A DNA stretch of 46,800 nucleotides from an uncultured Lentisphaerota bacterium (GTDB taxonomy: Bacteria > Verrucomicrobiota > Lentisphaeria > Oligosphaerales > CAITYL01), in assembly GCA_903896595.1 (NCBI GenBank), contig CAITYL010000360.1:1-46800 (forward strand). Reading direction: 5' to 3'. How positions within the stretch are numbered: position 1 is the first letter of the stretch; every line of letters begins with the position of its first letter. Positions 33,682 through 46,740 of the stretch are shown piece after piece. The notes under the pieces are model-generated. The model did not search any database. It saw nothing but the letters and a program-made list of their open reading frames with translations, and was not told where the DNA came from. The translations under genes were made by a program, and so were the position numbers.

Positions 33682-34020
33682 ATGGGAGCCAACCCGCCAC
33701 CGTGGGCAATCGAATACTACAACCGCCGTGTTCAGGCTTGGGCGGATGCTCTCCCGTCCGGCATCCAGGCGGACTTGCTTCACTTGTTGCGACGAATGCG
33801 GCAGTACGGCCCGGTACTGGGAATGCCCTACATCCGTCCAATGGGCGGCGGGTTGTGTGAAGTGCGGGCCAAGGGCGCGGAAGGAATTGCCCGCGCCTTC
33901 TTTTGCGCCGTGGTGGGACGGCGAATTGTCATTCTGCACGGATTCATAAAAAAGACAGGACAGACGCCGCGCCATGAACTCGAATTAGCGCGGAAACGTT
34001 TGAAGGAAGTGAAGCCATGA
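33682..34020 (+). CDS. RelE/HigB-like toxin (phage Gp49-like family)
   Basis: A 112-residue protein of the RelE-superfamily branch PF05973. Family marks are an N-terminal EYYNRRVQAWADALPSGIQADL helix pair, LHLLRRMRQYGPVLGMPYIRPMGGGLCEVR (in parts), then ARAFFCAVVGRRIVILHGFIKKTGQTP, where the HGFxKKtxktP motif carries the basic catalytic residues of mRNA-cleaving toxins. The toxin gene comes first and overlaps the antitoxin by ATGA, the HigBA order. The ribosome site is weak, which may keep the toxin low. It likely cleaves mRNA on ribosomes. Confidence 0.87.
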   Translation: MGANPPPWAIEYYNRRVQAWADALPSGIQADLLHLLRRMRQYGPVLGMPYIRPMGGGLCEVRAKGAEGIARAFFCAVVGRRIVILHGFIKKTGQTPRHELELARKRLKEVKP

Positions 34021-34343
34021 AAAAGCAACCGGCCAACAACGACAGCTATGCCCCTGTTCCGGCGGACTTTGATAAATGGCTGGACGCTCTCGCCGTCCGC
34101 AAGGCATACGAGGAACGGGAACCGGCCTATGCCGTGCTGGACGCTTGCCTGGCGGCGCGGAAGCGGGTGGGCATGACGCAAGCGGACGTAGCCCAGGCCA
34201 TGGGAACCAGCCGGCCGGCGGTGGCCCGCATTGAATCGGCGCGGCCCGCCCATGCCCCCAGCGTTACCACCCTGCAACGGTACGCGGCGGCGGTCGGGTG
34301 CCGCCTGCGGATTCAGCTTGAACCGCTTCCGCCGACAGGTTGA
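34017..34343 (+). CDS. Xre/HigA-like antitoxin
   Basis: A 108-residue DNA-binding antitoxin. The helix-turn-helix VGMTQADVAQAMGTSRPAVA followed by RIESARPAHAPSVTTLQRYAAAVG occupies about 50-95, with a C-terminal LRIQLEPL strand. The N-terminal 40 residues probably wrap the toxin. It would repress its own promoter, with the imperfect inverted repeat near 33656-33677 as the candidate operator. The start overlaps the toxin stop by four bases. Confidence 0.88.
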   Translation: MKKQPANNDSYAPVPADFDKWLDALAVRKAYEEREPAYAVLDACLAARKRVGMTQADVAQAMGTSRPAVARIESARPAHAPSVTTLQRYAAAVGCRLRIQLEPLPPTG

Positions 34344-34536
34344 TCCGCCCCTACTTCTGCGGGCTTCGTTTTGGCCGGCTTGGCGGGCGGTGGCGTCACC
34401 CCAGCGGAGTCGTTCATCGGGAAGACTCCTGTTGTCTATGGTTGAACTATAGTCGGCGTGAAGTGTATCGTTATTGCGGTATTTGCCTTTTTCCGTGTGG
34501 TGACGCCGGCGGGGCGGCGCGATATACTACCCGCCG

Positions 34537-34567
34537 ATGAAAGCGGTGTCGAGCCACCGCCACGCTA
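34537..34567. repeat. 31-bp dispersed repeat, copy 2
   Basis: ATGAAAGCGGTGTCGAGCCA followed by CCGCCACGCTA, matching 4925-4955. The rest of the 34344-34696 gap holds a CAGCCTA-rich tract at about 34616-34682, where CAGCCTA and related AGCCTA units repeat about seven times. No gene seen. Confidence 0.75.
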
Positions 34568-34615
34568 CGGATTCCGGACGCAGCCGGAATCGGTCAAAAC
34601 CAACATCCATAAAAT

Positions 34616-34682
34616 TTAATTACCTTCAGCCTAACAGCCTACAGCCTAATAGCCTATAATAGCCTAACCAGCTTCAGCCTAC
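34616..34682. repeat. AGCCTA-rich tract
   Basis: Short units CAGCCTA, TAGCCTA and AGCCTAACAGCCTACAGCCT repeat irregularly, after TTAATTACCTT, which is also found at about 7948-7958. It ends 15 bp before the DUF2130 gene start. Confidence 0.7.
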
Positions 34683-34696
34683 CAAGGATTTCCGCC

Positions 34697-36667
34697 ATGA
34701 AAGTCATGGTTCATTGTCCCGCGTGCCGGCATGAATTCGATGCGGGGGCCGCCATTCAGCAGCAGGTGGAGCAGCAGGCGGCCAGCCAGGTTGCCGCCCG
34801 GGAGCAGGAACTCCGGGTCAAGGAGGAAACCCTGGCCCACGCCAAGAGCGAGCTGGACGCCCAGGTCCGCCGGCAACTGGAGACGGAACGCGCCAAGCTG
34901 CGCGCGCAGGCCCAAGCCGCCGCCCGCGAAGAAGTGGACGCGCAGCTCAAGGCCAGGGATGCGGAGACCGCGGAGATCCGCGACAAGCTCAAAGCCGCCC
35001 AAGCCCAGGAGCTCCAGTTTTTGGAACAGAAGCGCCAGCTTGAGGATCAGGCCGCCGAACTGAAGCTCACGGTCCAGCGCCAGCTCGAAGCCGAACGCGA
35101 CGGCATCCGCAAGAGCGTCCTGGCCCAGGCCGCGGAACAGCATCGCGCGGAAAGCGCCGGCAAGGACCAGGAACTCGCGGCGTTGCGCGCCACCGCCGAA
35201 GCCAGCAAGACGCGTGAGGCGGAGCTGGCGGTCCAGACCGCGGCGCTGGCCAAAGCCAAGTCCGATTTTGCCGCGGAGGCGCGCCAGCAGCTTGAGGCGG
35301 AGCGCGCCAAGCTGCGCGAGCAGGCCCAAGCCGCCGCCCGCGAGGAACTGGACGCGCAGCTCAAGGCCAGGGACGCCGAGACGGCGGAGATCCGCGACAA
35401 GCTCAAGACCGCCCAGGCCCGGGAGCTCGACTTCCTCAAACAGAAGCAGCTGCTGGAGGAAAAGACGGCCGAGGTCGAGCTTACCATCCAGCGCCGGATC
35501 GAGGAAGAGCGCCAGCAGATCCGCCAGGACGCCACCGCCAAGGTGCAGGAGCAATTGACGCTGACCCTGCGGGACAAGGAACTGCTGATCGAACGGATGA
35601 AGACCGAGATGGACGGGCTCCAGCGCAAGCTCAACCAAGGTTCCCAGCAAGCCCAGGGCGAGGCCCAGGAACTGGTCTTGGAGGACCAGCTCCGCCAGGC
35701 ATTCCCCACCGACCTGTTCCGCGAAGTCGCCAAGGGGGTGGAAGGCGCCGACGTCATCCAGCTGGTCCGCGACGCGGACGGCCGCGACTGCGGCACCATC
35801 CTGTGGGAATCCAAGCGCACCAAGGCGTGGACGGACGGGTGGCTGGCCAAGCTGCAGTCCGACCGGGCCCGGGAGCTCGCGACGATTGCCGCCCTGGCCA
35901 CCCAGGCGATGCCCAAGGGCATTACCAGCATCGGCCAGATGGAAGGCGTGTGGGTCTGCGCGTTTTCCCATGCCGTGCCCATGGCCATGCTGCTGCGCCA
36001 GGGCATGCAGGAAGCCGCCGCCGCGCGCAAGTCAATGGAGGGGCAAAAGGACAAGATGAGTCTGATCTACGCCTATCTCACCGGCAATGAGTTCCGCAGC
36101 CGGGCCACGGCAGTCACGGACGCCTGGACCAAAATGCTCGACAGCCTCAACGGCGAGCGCCGGGCGATGGAAAAGATCTGGCGCGAGCGCGAACGCTGGA
36201 TGAGTTCGGCCATGGGCGGCATGCAGGGCATTCACCGCGATTTGCAGACCATTGCCGGCGCCAACATCCAATTTCTGCCCGCCACCAATGACGGTCTCGG
36301 CGAACTGGAAGCCCTGGCCTCCGGGGTCCCGGCCCCCGCCAACCTCCAGCCGGAACTGGCCATGGACGGCGCCCCGCCGGCTTCAGCCCCGTTGCCGCCG
36401 GCGTTTTCGCCGGGCGCGCCGGCGCCGGACGTGCCGTTGCAACTGACGCCGGCCGAGCGCGGTGATTACGAGGTCCGCTTCCTCGCCCAACTCACCGAAC
36501 TGGGCGGCAAGGCCGGCAACAAATCCCTGCGCGAAGCGCTGGCCATGAACGAAACCGATTACGAGGAGATCAAGACCCGGCTGCTGGCCCAGAACCGGAT
36601 CCGGGCCGGCCATGGCCGCGGCGGCTCCGTCCTGCTCCCGTCCTGCGCCGCAGATGAGGCAGGGTGA
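34697..36667 (+). CDS. DUF2130 coiled-coil protein with C-terminal winged helix
   Basis: A 656-residue protein. The N terminus has a CPACRHEF zinc-knuckle half. Residues about 20-320 are a long coiled coil that contains an internal duplication: the ERAKLRxQAQAAAREE...KARDAETAEIRDKLK block (about 65-100) recurs 138 residues later. The DUF2130 core (about 335-545) holds GTILWESKRTKAW at about 367-379, whose E-x-K may be part of a PD-(D/E)XK-type centre. After a Pro-rich linker, the last 70 residues (GNKSLREALAMNETDYEEIK, GRGGSVLL) look like a winged helix that I also recall at the ends of restriction and methylase proteins. AAGGA precedes the ATG. The function is not known; a DNA-linked role is likely. 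Confidence 0.85.
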   Translation: MKVMVHCPACRHEFDAGAAIQQQVEQQAASQVAAREQELRVKEETLAHAKSELDAQVRRQLETERAKLRAQAQAAAREEVDAQLKARDAETAEIRDKLKAAQAQELQFLEQKRQLEDQAAELKLTVQRQLEAERDGIRKSVLAQAAEQHRAESAGKDQELAALRATAEASKTREAELAVQTAALAKAKSDFAAEARQQLEAERAKLREQAQAAAREELDAQLKARDAETAEIRDKLKTAQARELDFLKQKQLLEEKTAEVELTIQRRIEEERQQIRQDATAKVQEQLTLTLRDKELLIERMKTEMDGLQRKLNQGSQQAQGEAQELVLEDQLRQAFPTDLFREVAKGVEGADVIQLVRDADGRDCGTILWESKRTKAWTDGWLAKLQSDRARELATIAALATQAMPKGITSIGQMEGVWVCAFSHAVPMAMLLRQGMQEAAAARKSMEGQKDKMSLIYAYLTGNEFRSRATAVTDAWTKMLDSLNGERRAMEKIWRERERWMSSAMGGMQGIHRDLQTIAGANIQFLPATNDGLGELEALASGVPAPANLQPELAMDGAPPASAPLPPAFSPGAPAPDVPLQLTPAERGDYEVRFLAQLTELGGKAGNKSLREALAMNETDYEEIKTRLLAQNRIRAGHGRGGSVLLPSCAADEAG

Positions 36668-36678
36668 AAAAGGCGTTC

Positions 36679-36875
36679 TTGGGAACCCCCTTTTGAGGAA
36701 AAGCGGTTCCCAAACCCTCCGTCAAACCTGTTTGTGCCTTTTGCGGATTCCGCAGGCTACCCCTGTCGCCCCAATCGTGGATGGTTGCGCTGGAGCGGCC
36801 TGCGGAATCCGCAAAGGGAGCACCCTTTTTCAAAATGGTGGCCCCAACAACGTCCGAACAGAGCGGTCATGCACC
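36679..36875. repeat. Composite hairpin repeat, locus 9 (near full)
   Basis: A-type hairpin at 36679-36714, linker CCTCCGTCAAACC, central inverted repeat arms TGCGGATTCCGCAGGC and GGCCTGCGGAATCCGCA, B-type hairpin (with one mismatch, CAAAATGGTGGCCCCAA) and the outer edge GTCATGCACC at 36866-36875. The A hairpin begins 12 bp past the DUF2130 stop. Confidence 0.88.
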
Positions 36876-37008
36876 CCAGTGGCCCCTGCTTATTGCCAGG
36901 CGGCCGGGTTTGCCTTATATTGGGTATACCGCCCCGGCCAGCGTTTGCCTTGAGGTTTAAGGACGAGACGCGGGTGTTCTGCGTCTTGGCCGGGCGGGAG
37001 TTCCTCTC

Positions 37009-38985
37009 ATGACAACACCTATTTGCACGTCTCGCGCTTGCCGTCAGATCCGCCTGCTGGCGGTTCTGTTTGCCGCCATCACCCTGGGGATACCCACCGC
37101 CCGCGCCGAGCAGCGACGCCTGGCCACGATCAGCCGATACGCCAGCCAATGCGACGAATATCTGGTCCGGGGCGACGCCGCCGTCACCCCGAGCCCGGTG
37201 TTGAAAAACGGCCTGCGCCTGGCGGCGTGGGACGGCGCCGACGCCAACGACACCACCCGGGTCGCCCTGGCCAGCGCCATCTACTTCATCCCCCTGCCCC
37301 CCGGCACCCGCGGCGTCCGGGTCACGGTCGATTACCGTCGCGCCCCTGGGGCCACCCGTCCGGAGGCCGGGTTCCTGTTTATTCGCGATCCGCAGGTGGA
37401 GCAGGCCTACGACAATCCCGACGGCGCGCCAGCCAACAGCCCCCTCGCCGACGAACCGGTCTTCTATGGCCGGACCAGCCCACTCCCGGGCAATGCCACC
37501 CAGGCGCAACTGATGATCGGCACTGACGGCCTGATCTCCGAACGGGGTGTGCTGGAACTGCACCTGGCCACCGGTGCCGGCCAGGTCATGGACGTGGATT
37601 ATCTTCAGGTCACCGCCTACGCCGATTACCAGGTCGCCACGGAGCAGATCAATCAACAGGTCGTCATCGAGCAACCTTACGCCTATAGCTACAGCTACTA
37701 CTATGCCGGCCCGTGGATGAGCTGGACGCCGGCCGCCTGCACCTACTACAGCTTCCGTTATCCCACGACCCCGCCGTTCTGCTTTGGCGGCTGGTGGGTG
37801 TGGCGTTCCTGTTACTGGAACCAGCACCCGTGGTCCTGCCGCCCCGTCTCGTTTACCCACTGCGTGCCGTGGCCGGGGCCGGGCATTCCCTACGCCCACG
37901 GCGGTGGCCCTAGCGGCCTGATGATGCCAGGATTTGGTGTTCCCGCCTATCGGCAACAGTGGTATCAGCGCCATTTCCGGGTCGACGCGGCGAAGGCCCC
38001 CCCGGAGCAGCTCTACCGTGAGGTCCGTCACCGGCGCCAGACGCTGCCGCCCGACCGGCGGCCAGACGTTGTCCGTCAGGCCGCGGCCGTGAGCCGGCAC
38101 GTCACCGAGGCCGACCGCGAGCTCCGCAAAGAACTGGGCGACCAAATGCCGCAACGCGCCGCCCGCTGGCGGGCCCAGCCCCGCTTGGCCCGTCAGGACA
38201 TGCGCGAGCTGCAAGTCAAATCTCCTGCCTTCCGCCAGGCCATGCGGAACCTGGCGGTCCCCGGCAGTCCGCCGGCGCCCGCCACCCCGGTCAGCGCCTC
38301 GGTCACCCCGGCTACGTCCCAGCCCGGTTCCTCCACCCAGGGAGGCATCATGATGCCGCTGAGCATCAAACCGGGGGCGGCCGGCGCTCCCGCGCTCATT
38401 CCGGTGGGCGGCACGGCCGGCCCGTCCCTGCTGCCGCCGCCCCGGATTTCCGCCACCCCATCCCGGTCGTCTGACGCGGCGTCGTACCAGCGCGCGCCCG
38501 CCCCGGCAGCCGTCACCGTCCAACCGGCCGTCAAAACTCAAAAGACCGCCAGCGCCCCGAATATCCGGGCCACCCCCGCGGTGCCGGGTTCAACCAAACC
38601 GGCAAGCGTAAGAACCGCCACGCGCGCACCGAACAACTTGACGGCGCCCACGCCACCGGAGGCGGTCCGGGAAACGCCGCGAAAGCGTATCAGGCCGGAA
38701 GTCCCCGTGCCGACAACGGTGCAGCCCCCGAGTTCCAAGGTATCTGAGCGTCACCCGCCACCAACGCTCACCCCGGCCACCGCTCCAGTGCGCCAGTCAA
38801 TCGACTCCCATTTTGCCACCGACGCCGCCAACCGAACCGTCCCCAACAGCTTCCAGAACACCCCCCGCCAACAACGGGGCGGCGGCAGCGCCCACACCAG
38901 CAAAACCACCGACGCCCCCCCCCAGAACCCCGCTGTGCCCGCCACGCCCGACGGTTTTTCCAACCCGACGTTCCGTCACCGCTAA
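37009..38985 (+). CDS. Secreted Tyr/Trp-rich, Pro-rich protein of unknown function
   Basis: A 658-residue exported protein that I do not recognise. Signal peptide about 1-33 (LLAVLFAAITLGIPTARA). Residues about 34-225 form a beta-sandwich-like domain. A short aromatic region follows at about 225-310 (YAYSYSYYYAGPWMSWTPAA, GGWWVWRSCYWNQHPW), with several Cys. Then come a basic helical part (RQTLPPDRRPDVVRQAAAVS) and a Pro/Ala/Thr-rich disordered tail of about 240 residues. GGGAG is nine bases before the ATG. The layout suggests a surface or envelope protein with adhesive or scaffold character, but this is a guess. The kinase gene 41 bp downstream could share its transcript. Confidence 0.75.
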   Translation: MTTPICTSRACRQIRLLAVLFAAITLGIPTARAEQRRLATISRYASQCDEYLVRGDAAVTPSPVLKNGLRLAAWDGADANDTTRVALASAIYFIPLPPGTRGVRVTVDYRRAPGATRPEAGFLFIRDPQVEQAYDNPDGAPANSPLADEPVFYGRTSPLPGNATQAQLMIGTDGLISERGVLELHLATGAGQVMDVDYLQVTAYADYQVATEQINQQVVIEQPYAYSYSYYYAGPWMSWTPAACTYYSFRYPTTPPFCFGGWWVWRSCYWNQHPWSCRPVSFTHCVPWPGPGIPYAHGGGPSGLMMPGFGVPAYRQQWYQRHFRVDAAKAPPEQLYREVRHRRQTLPPDRRPDVVRQAAAVSRHVTEADRELRKELGDQMPQRAARWRAQPRLARQDMRELQVKSPAFRQAMRNLAVPGSPPAPATPVSASVTPATSQPGSSTQGGIMMPLSIKPGAAGAPALIPVGGTAGPSLLPPPRISATPSRSSDAASYQRAPAPAAVTVQPAVKTQKTASAPNIRATPAVPGSTKPASVRTATRAPNNLTAPTPPEAVRETPRKRIRPEVPVPTTVQPPSSKVSERHPPPTLTPATAPVRQSIDSHFATDAANRTVPNSFQNTPRQQRGGGSAHTSKTTDAPPQNPAVPATPDGFSNPTFRHR

Positions 38986-39026
38986 ACCGGCATTGACAAG
39001 CCGACAAAACAGGCGACTTTACCCGC

Positions 39027-40487
39027 ATGATGTTGGTTGCACAAGCCGACTACTGCATCTTCCTTTCCGGCCTGATCTTGGCGGGACTGGCGGTGGCGGG
39101 GGTGTTACTGGACCGGGAAGACCGCGCCACGGGCTTGGCGTGGCGCTGGCTGGCCGGGTTTGGGGCGTTTTACGCCCTCCACGAATGGCTGAAGTTGATC
39201 GCCGCCGCGTTTCCGAATACCGTGCCAGTTTTGGAACCGGCATCCCAGGTCCTCCGCTGGGTGGCCCTGTTGTCCCTGTTTGAGTTCGGGCGGCAGGCCG
39301 TTCCGTTATGGATTAAGTGGCGTCCCGGTCCCTGGTTCTTCGCCCCCTGGCTGGCCGTCACCCTGGCCGCGGCCTGGTTTTTTCCCGTCCACGCCACCTG
39401 GACGGTGCGCGTCTTTTTGCTGCTGCCCGCCATCCTGTTGGCGGCCGTGGGATTGGCGGCGGCGGCCCGGCGCCAGCCGTGGCGGGATGCAGCCGGACTG
39501 TGGCTGACCACCGCCGGGTTGGCGGGTTTGGTGCTGTTCAGCATCCCGGGAGTGCCCGTTGACGACGCCATGCTCTTCGCGGGGAAATCCGATGCCCTCG
39601 CCACGCCCCACCATCACCTCGTCCTGGCGCTCTGGATGGTGCTGATCCTGACCCTCCTAGTTGGCCAGCTCGCCTATTGGGACCGGCTGCGGCGACAGAG
39701 CGCCCTCAAGACCGCCGAATGGAGCGCGTGGTTTTGGTTGCGCTGGCTGGTGTTCGTGCTGATTGTGCCGGTCCTGCTGATCGGCTGGGGAATCACGCAA
39801 ATGCTCGGCAGCCGCGAACAACAGGCCTTGGAGCGCCATTGGGAAACCACGGCCCAACTGACGGCGGCGGCGGTGGGCGGCAGTCTGGCGTTGCCGGCGC
39901 CGATGAACGTGCCAAATGGCGCCATCGAGGCTGGCAACCGGGACCGCAGCCGGGGGCTGATGCAGGTCAATCCGCAGTTCCGGGACTTGATTATCTGGAC
40001 CCGGCGGGACGGCGGTTTCCACCGCCTCTTTCACGCCCGCCGCGATGCCGGAGCCCACGCCCGCGACACCGTGGACCGCGCCCGGCTCCAAGACGCCTGG
40101 CGGCAATTTCAGAACCAGACGTCCGAGGCGGTCTGGACCTCGGCCAATCAGCAGGACCAGACGGACCGCCTGCTCCTGACGCCCCTGCGGCAGGCCACCG
40201 GGGACCTGGTGGGCATGGTCGGCATCGAAGTGGACGGGGGCCTGCTCGCCGCCGGCCCCCAGACGCAACGGTTCCTCGGCATCACCGTCTCCCTGCTGCT
40301 GGTGCTGGTCTGGTCGTTATGGGCCTTCCTCCCCTGGCGCTGGCCCGCCGCCGCCTGGCCATGGAATTGCGGGAAAACGCCGAACGGTTCCGCCTGCTCT
40401 TTTCCAAACTCGACGCCTGTTTCGTCCTCCTCGAACGGATCCCGGCCGCGCCGGGAGATCCGGACGGCTATCGCTTGGTTGAGGTGA
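39027..40487 (+). pseudogene. Hybrid histidine kinase 1, N-terminal sensor part (frameshifted)
   Basis: The first about 435 residues of a sensor kinase. Seven or eight membrane spans (residues about 8-215) precede a further span (WLVFVLIVPVLLIGWGITQM), an extracytoplasmic sensor domain (LGSREQQALERHWETT to VGIEVDGG) and one more span (ITVSLLLVLVWSLWAF). The frame then slips: CCCC at 40331-40334 lacks one base. With CCCCC the protein reads LWAFLPLALARRRLAMELRENAERF into the kinase part. As read it ends in 45 out-of-frame residues. The sensor half is clearly related to that of the next kinase (FEFGR after span four, and the same span order). Confidence 0.83.
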
Positions 40488-41926
40488 ATCCCGCCTTTGA
40501 AGAATTGGCCGGCCTGCCGCGCGCCACGATCCTTGGCCGGCCCGTGACCGAACATTTCCCGCAACGAAATGCCTGGTGGATGGAGGTCGTCGACCGGGTC
40601 ATGCAAACCGGCGTTTCCGAACGGATGGAGCGGGACTCGACACGATTCCACCGGTATCTGGATTTCATCTTTTATCGCCCGTTTCCCACCCAAGTGGCGA
40701 TCCTCTTCACCGACGTCACTGAACGCCAGCGCCTGCGGCAGCAACTGCAGGAAGCACAAAAAATGGAAAGTCTCGGCCTGCTGGCCGGCGGCATTGCCCA
40801 CGACTTCAATAATTTGCTCATGATCATCCTGGGCAATACGGAACTGGCGCGGTTCAACATGACGCCGGACAGCGAAACCACCCGGGCACTGTACGAGATC
40901 CAGCGCGCCACCCTCCGGGCCGCCGAACTGAGCAAGCAGATGCTGGTCTATGCGGGACGTTCCTTCATCAACCCCAAGCCGCTGGCCCTAAACACAGTCA
41001 TCGAGGAAACGCTCACCCTGATCGAAAGCTCGCTGCCCGCGCGGCAGGGCATCCACCGCCGGTTCGACCCGCTGCTGCCGGTCATCGCGATGGACGAAGG
41101 CCAAACCCGGCAACTGGTCGTCAATTTGGTCACCAACGCCGTGGAAGCACTAGGGGACAGTCCGGGCGACATCACCGTCACCACCGGCGTGGCCAGTTTG
41201 ACGGCGGCGGGTCTGGCCAACCTGCAAGGCGATGAGGCGCCCCAGCCGGGCGACTATCTGTATGTGGAAGTCACGGACAGCGGCAGCGGCATGGACCCGG
41301 AAACCCGGCGCCGGATGTTCGACCCCTTCTTCTCCACCAAATTCACCGGCCGCGGCCTGGGCTTGGCCGCTGTGCTGGGCATCATCCGCGGCCATCACGG
41401 CGTGGTCAAAGTGCGCAGCGCCAAAGGGCATGGCGCCACCATCACGGTTTACCTGCCCTGCCCCGCCGCCCCCCTGGGATTGCCAGAGCTCCCCTGTCCG
41501 TCGGCCACCGAACCGTCCCGACCGGCCGGCCTCACCCTGCTGGTCACCGACGATGACCCCGATGCCCGTTTCGTCATGTGCCGCCACTTGACGCATGCCG
41601 GCTACCACACCCTGGAAGCCGCCGACGGCCGGGAAGCCGTGCAGGTGTTCACCCAGCACCGCCAGGAGATCGCCGCCATCCTGCTCGACCTCAAAATGCC
41701 CAACATGAATGGCGAAGAGGCGTTTGCGGAAATCCAGCGGCTGGCCCCCAACTTCCCCATCCTGCTGGTCAGCGGCTACTCGGAGGACGAGGCCAACCGC
41801 CTGTTCGCGGGCCGGCCATGGTCCGGCTTCCTGCAAAAACCGTTTACCAGCGCGGAAATGCTGGACCAAGTCCGGGCCATTCTCAATCCTTCCCCCCCAA
41901 CGTCCGCGTCCCACCCCACGGGCTGA
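40361..41926 (+). pseudogene. Hybrid histidine kinase 1, PAS-HisKA-HATPase-REC part (frameshifted)
   Basis: The rest of kinase 1, in the +2 frame. A PAS domain (ENAERFRLLFSKLDACFVLL to DVTERQRL) is followed by a HisKA H-box GGIAHDFNNLL with the phospho-His codon at 40799, then HATPase motifs (GMDPETRRRMFDPFFSTKF, GRGLGLAAVLGI) and a receiver domain with phospho-Asp codon 41687 (LLDLKMPNMNGEE) and Lys in FLQKPF. ATG 40361 is the first Met after the slip and may not be used. Corrected, the kinase would be about 967 residues. It ends 3 bp before the second kinase gene. Confidence 0.85.
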
Positions 41927-41929
41927 CCC

Positions 41930-45267
<3,338 letters not shown>

Positions 45268-45271
<4 letters not shown>

Positions 45272-46539
45272 AGGTCGCTGACGTTCTCGCCGCCCTCCAG
45301 GAATCCGCCAGTATCGCCCCCCAGCTCACCCACTGGGAGGAGGCGCAGGCGGCCTTCCCCAACCGGCGCCCGGACTTCCTCCGGCATGACACCCTCGCCG
45401 CCGCCTGGGCGGCCGGCGGTTTTGACCACCCTCTGCCGTCGGCGGTACCGCACCTGGCCGACCGCATCGCCGGGGACCCCGCCCTCCTGCGCCTGGCCTG
45501 GTATGTGCATTGGCGCCTCTTCGCCGGCCCGCACGCGAGCCTTCAGTGGTGCTGGCCAAGCCTGCAAGCCTGCCTGGGCGACGAGGCCGGTCTGTTCTAC
45601 CTGATCGCCGCCCTGGCTTTCGTGCCCGCCGTCCACGCCTATCACGCCACGCTGGCGGTGCCGGACCCCATCACGCGCGACACCTGCCGCCAAGTGGCCT
45701 GCTACGCCGACAATTACCGCCGCGGCAACCCGGGACGCCTCGGCCTCTACACCGGCCAGATCGGCTGGCTGGGCAATTACCTGGCGCCCCAGCTCTATTT
45801 CCGCATCGGCCGCTTCGAATTCTGGCGCCGGCCCTATGATGGCGACTACCGCGTCTACCGGCACCGCGCCACCGGTGAAACGCGGGCGCTCGCCGCCGCC
45901 GACACCCTCTTGACCGCCGCTGGCGACCGCTGTTTCGACCCCGCCCAGCCCCCCCCGCCCGCCAGTTGGCGCGCCACCTTCTCCGAAACCGCCGACACCG
46001 TTTCCGGCACCCCCCTTTCGCCGTGCGGCCGCGCCCTGCCCCAAACCGTCTGCCTGCCCAAGCCGGACTGGGACTGCGTCCTCCGCCCCGGCGACCCTAT
46101 TCTCGACCTGCACATCCCCGCCGGCGGCAACATGCCGCCCGAAACCTGCGCCGCCTCGTTTCGCGACGCCGTCGCGTTCTTCCTGGCGAAATTCCCGGAC
46201 CAGACCCCCAAGGCCATCGTCTGCACGTCCTGGATGTTCTCGAACCAGTTGGAAGAGTGCCTGCCGGCTGACGCCAACTTGGTCCGCCTCCTCCGGGAAC
46301 TCTATCTGGTGCCCGTGCCCTGCCGGCCCAATGACGGACTCTGGTTTGTCTTCCTGCAAGGCGAACTCAACCCCGCCACCGCCCCGCGCGAGACCCGCCT
46401 CCAGCGCGCCATTCTCGACTATCTCGCCCAAGGCCATAAATGGCATCAGGGCGGCATGTTTCTGCTACCCGACGACCTTGCCCGCTTCGGCACCCAGCCC
46501 TACCGCCAGAGCCGGAAGGCGGAAACCGGGAGTCAGTAG
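45268..46539 (+). CDS. GNAT-like acyltransferase domain protein (DUF5596 type)
   Basis: A 423-residue protein of what I recognise as the two-part acyltransferase family with a helical N-terminal domain (about 1-150, with [14 protein letters not shown]) and a GNAT-like C-terminal domain (about 285-420: [40 protein letters not shown]). The middle segment [20 protein letters not shown] and [19 protein letters not shown] joins them. Substrate unknown. Its start overlaps the kinase stop by ATGA, so it is coupled to the kinase pair, an uncommon partner. The family call is from memory and not certain. Confidence 0.7.
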
Positions 46540-46740
46540 CATACTGCGTTAGGATGGAAATTTAACTTTTTACAACCGCAGAGTGACGAATCTTGAGGTC
46601 CGAATAACGAAGGAAATCCACTAAAGGGCAGCAACGACCTCAGGATTCTGCGGTTCAATATTCGGCAATCTGCGGTTTAATTTATTTTTCACCCTAATGC
46701 GGTACCGTAGGGTTTTGGGGTTGGTGGCCATGGGAGGCCT

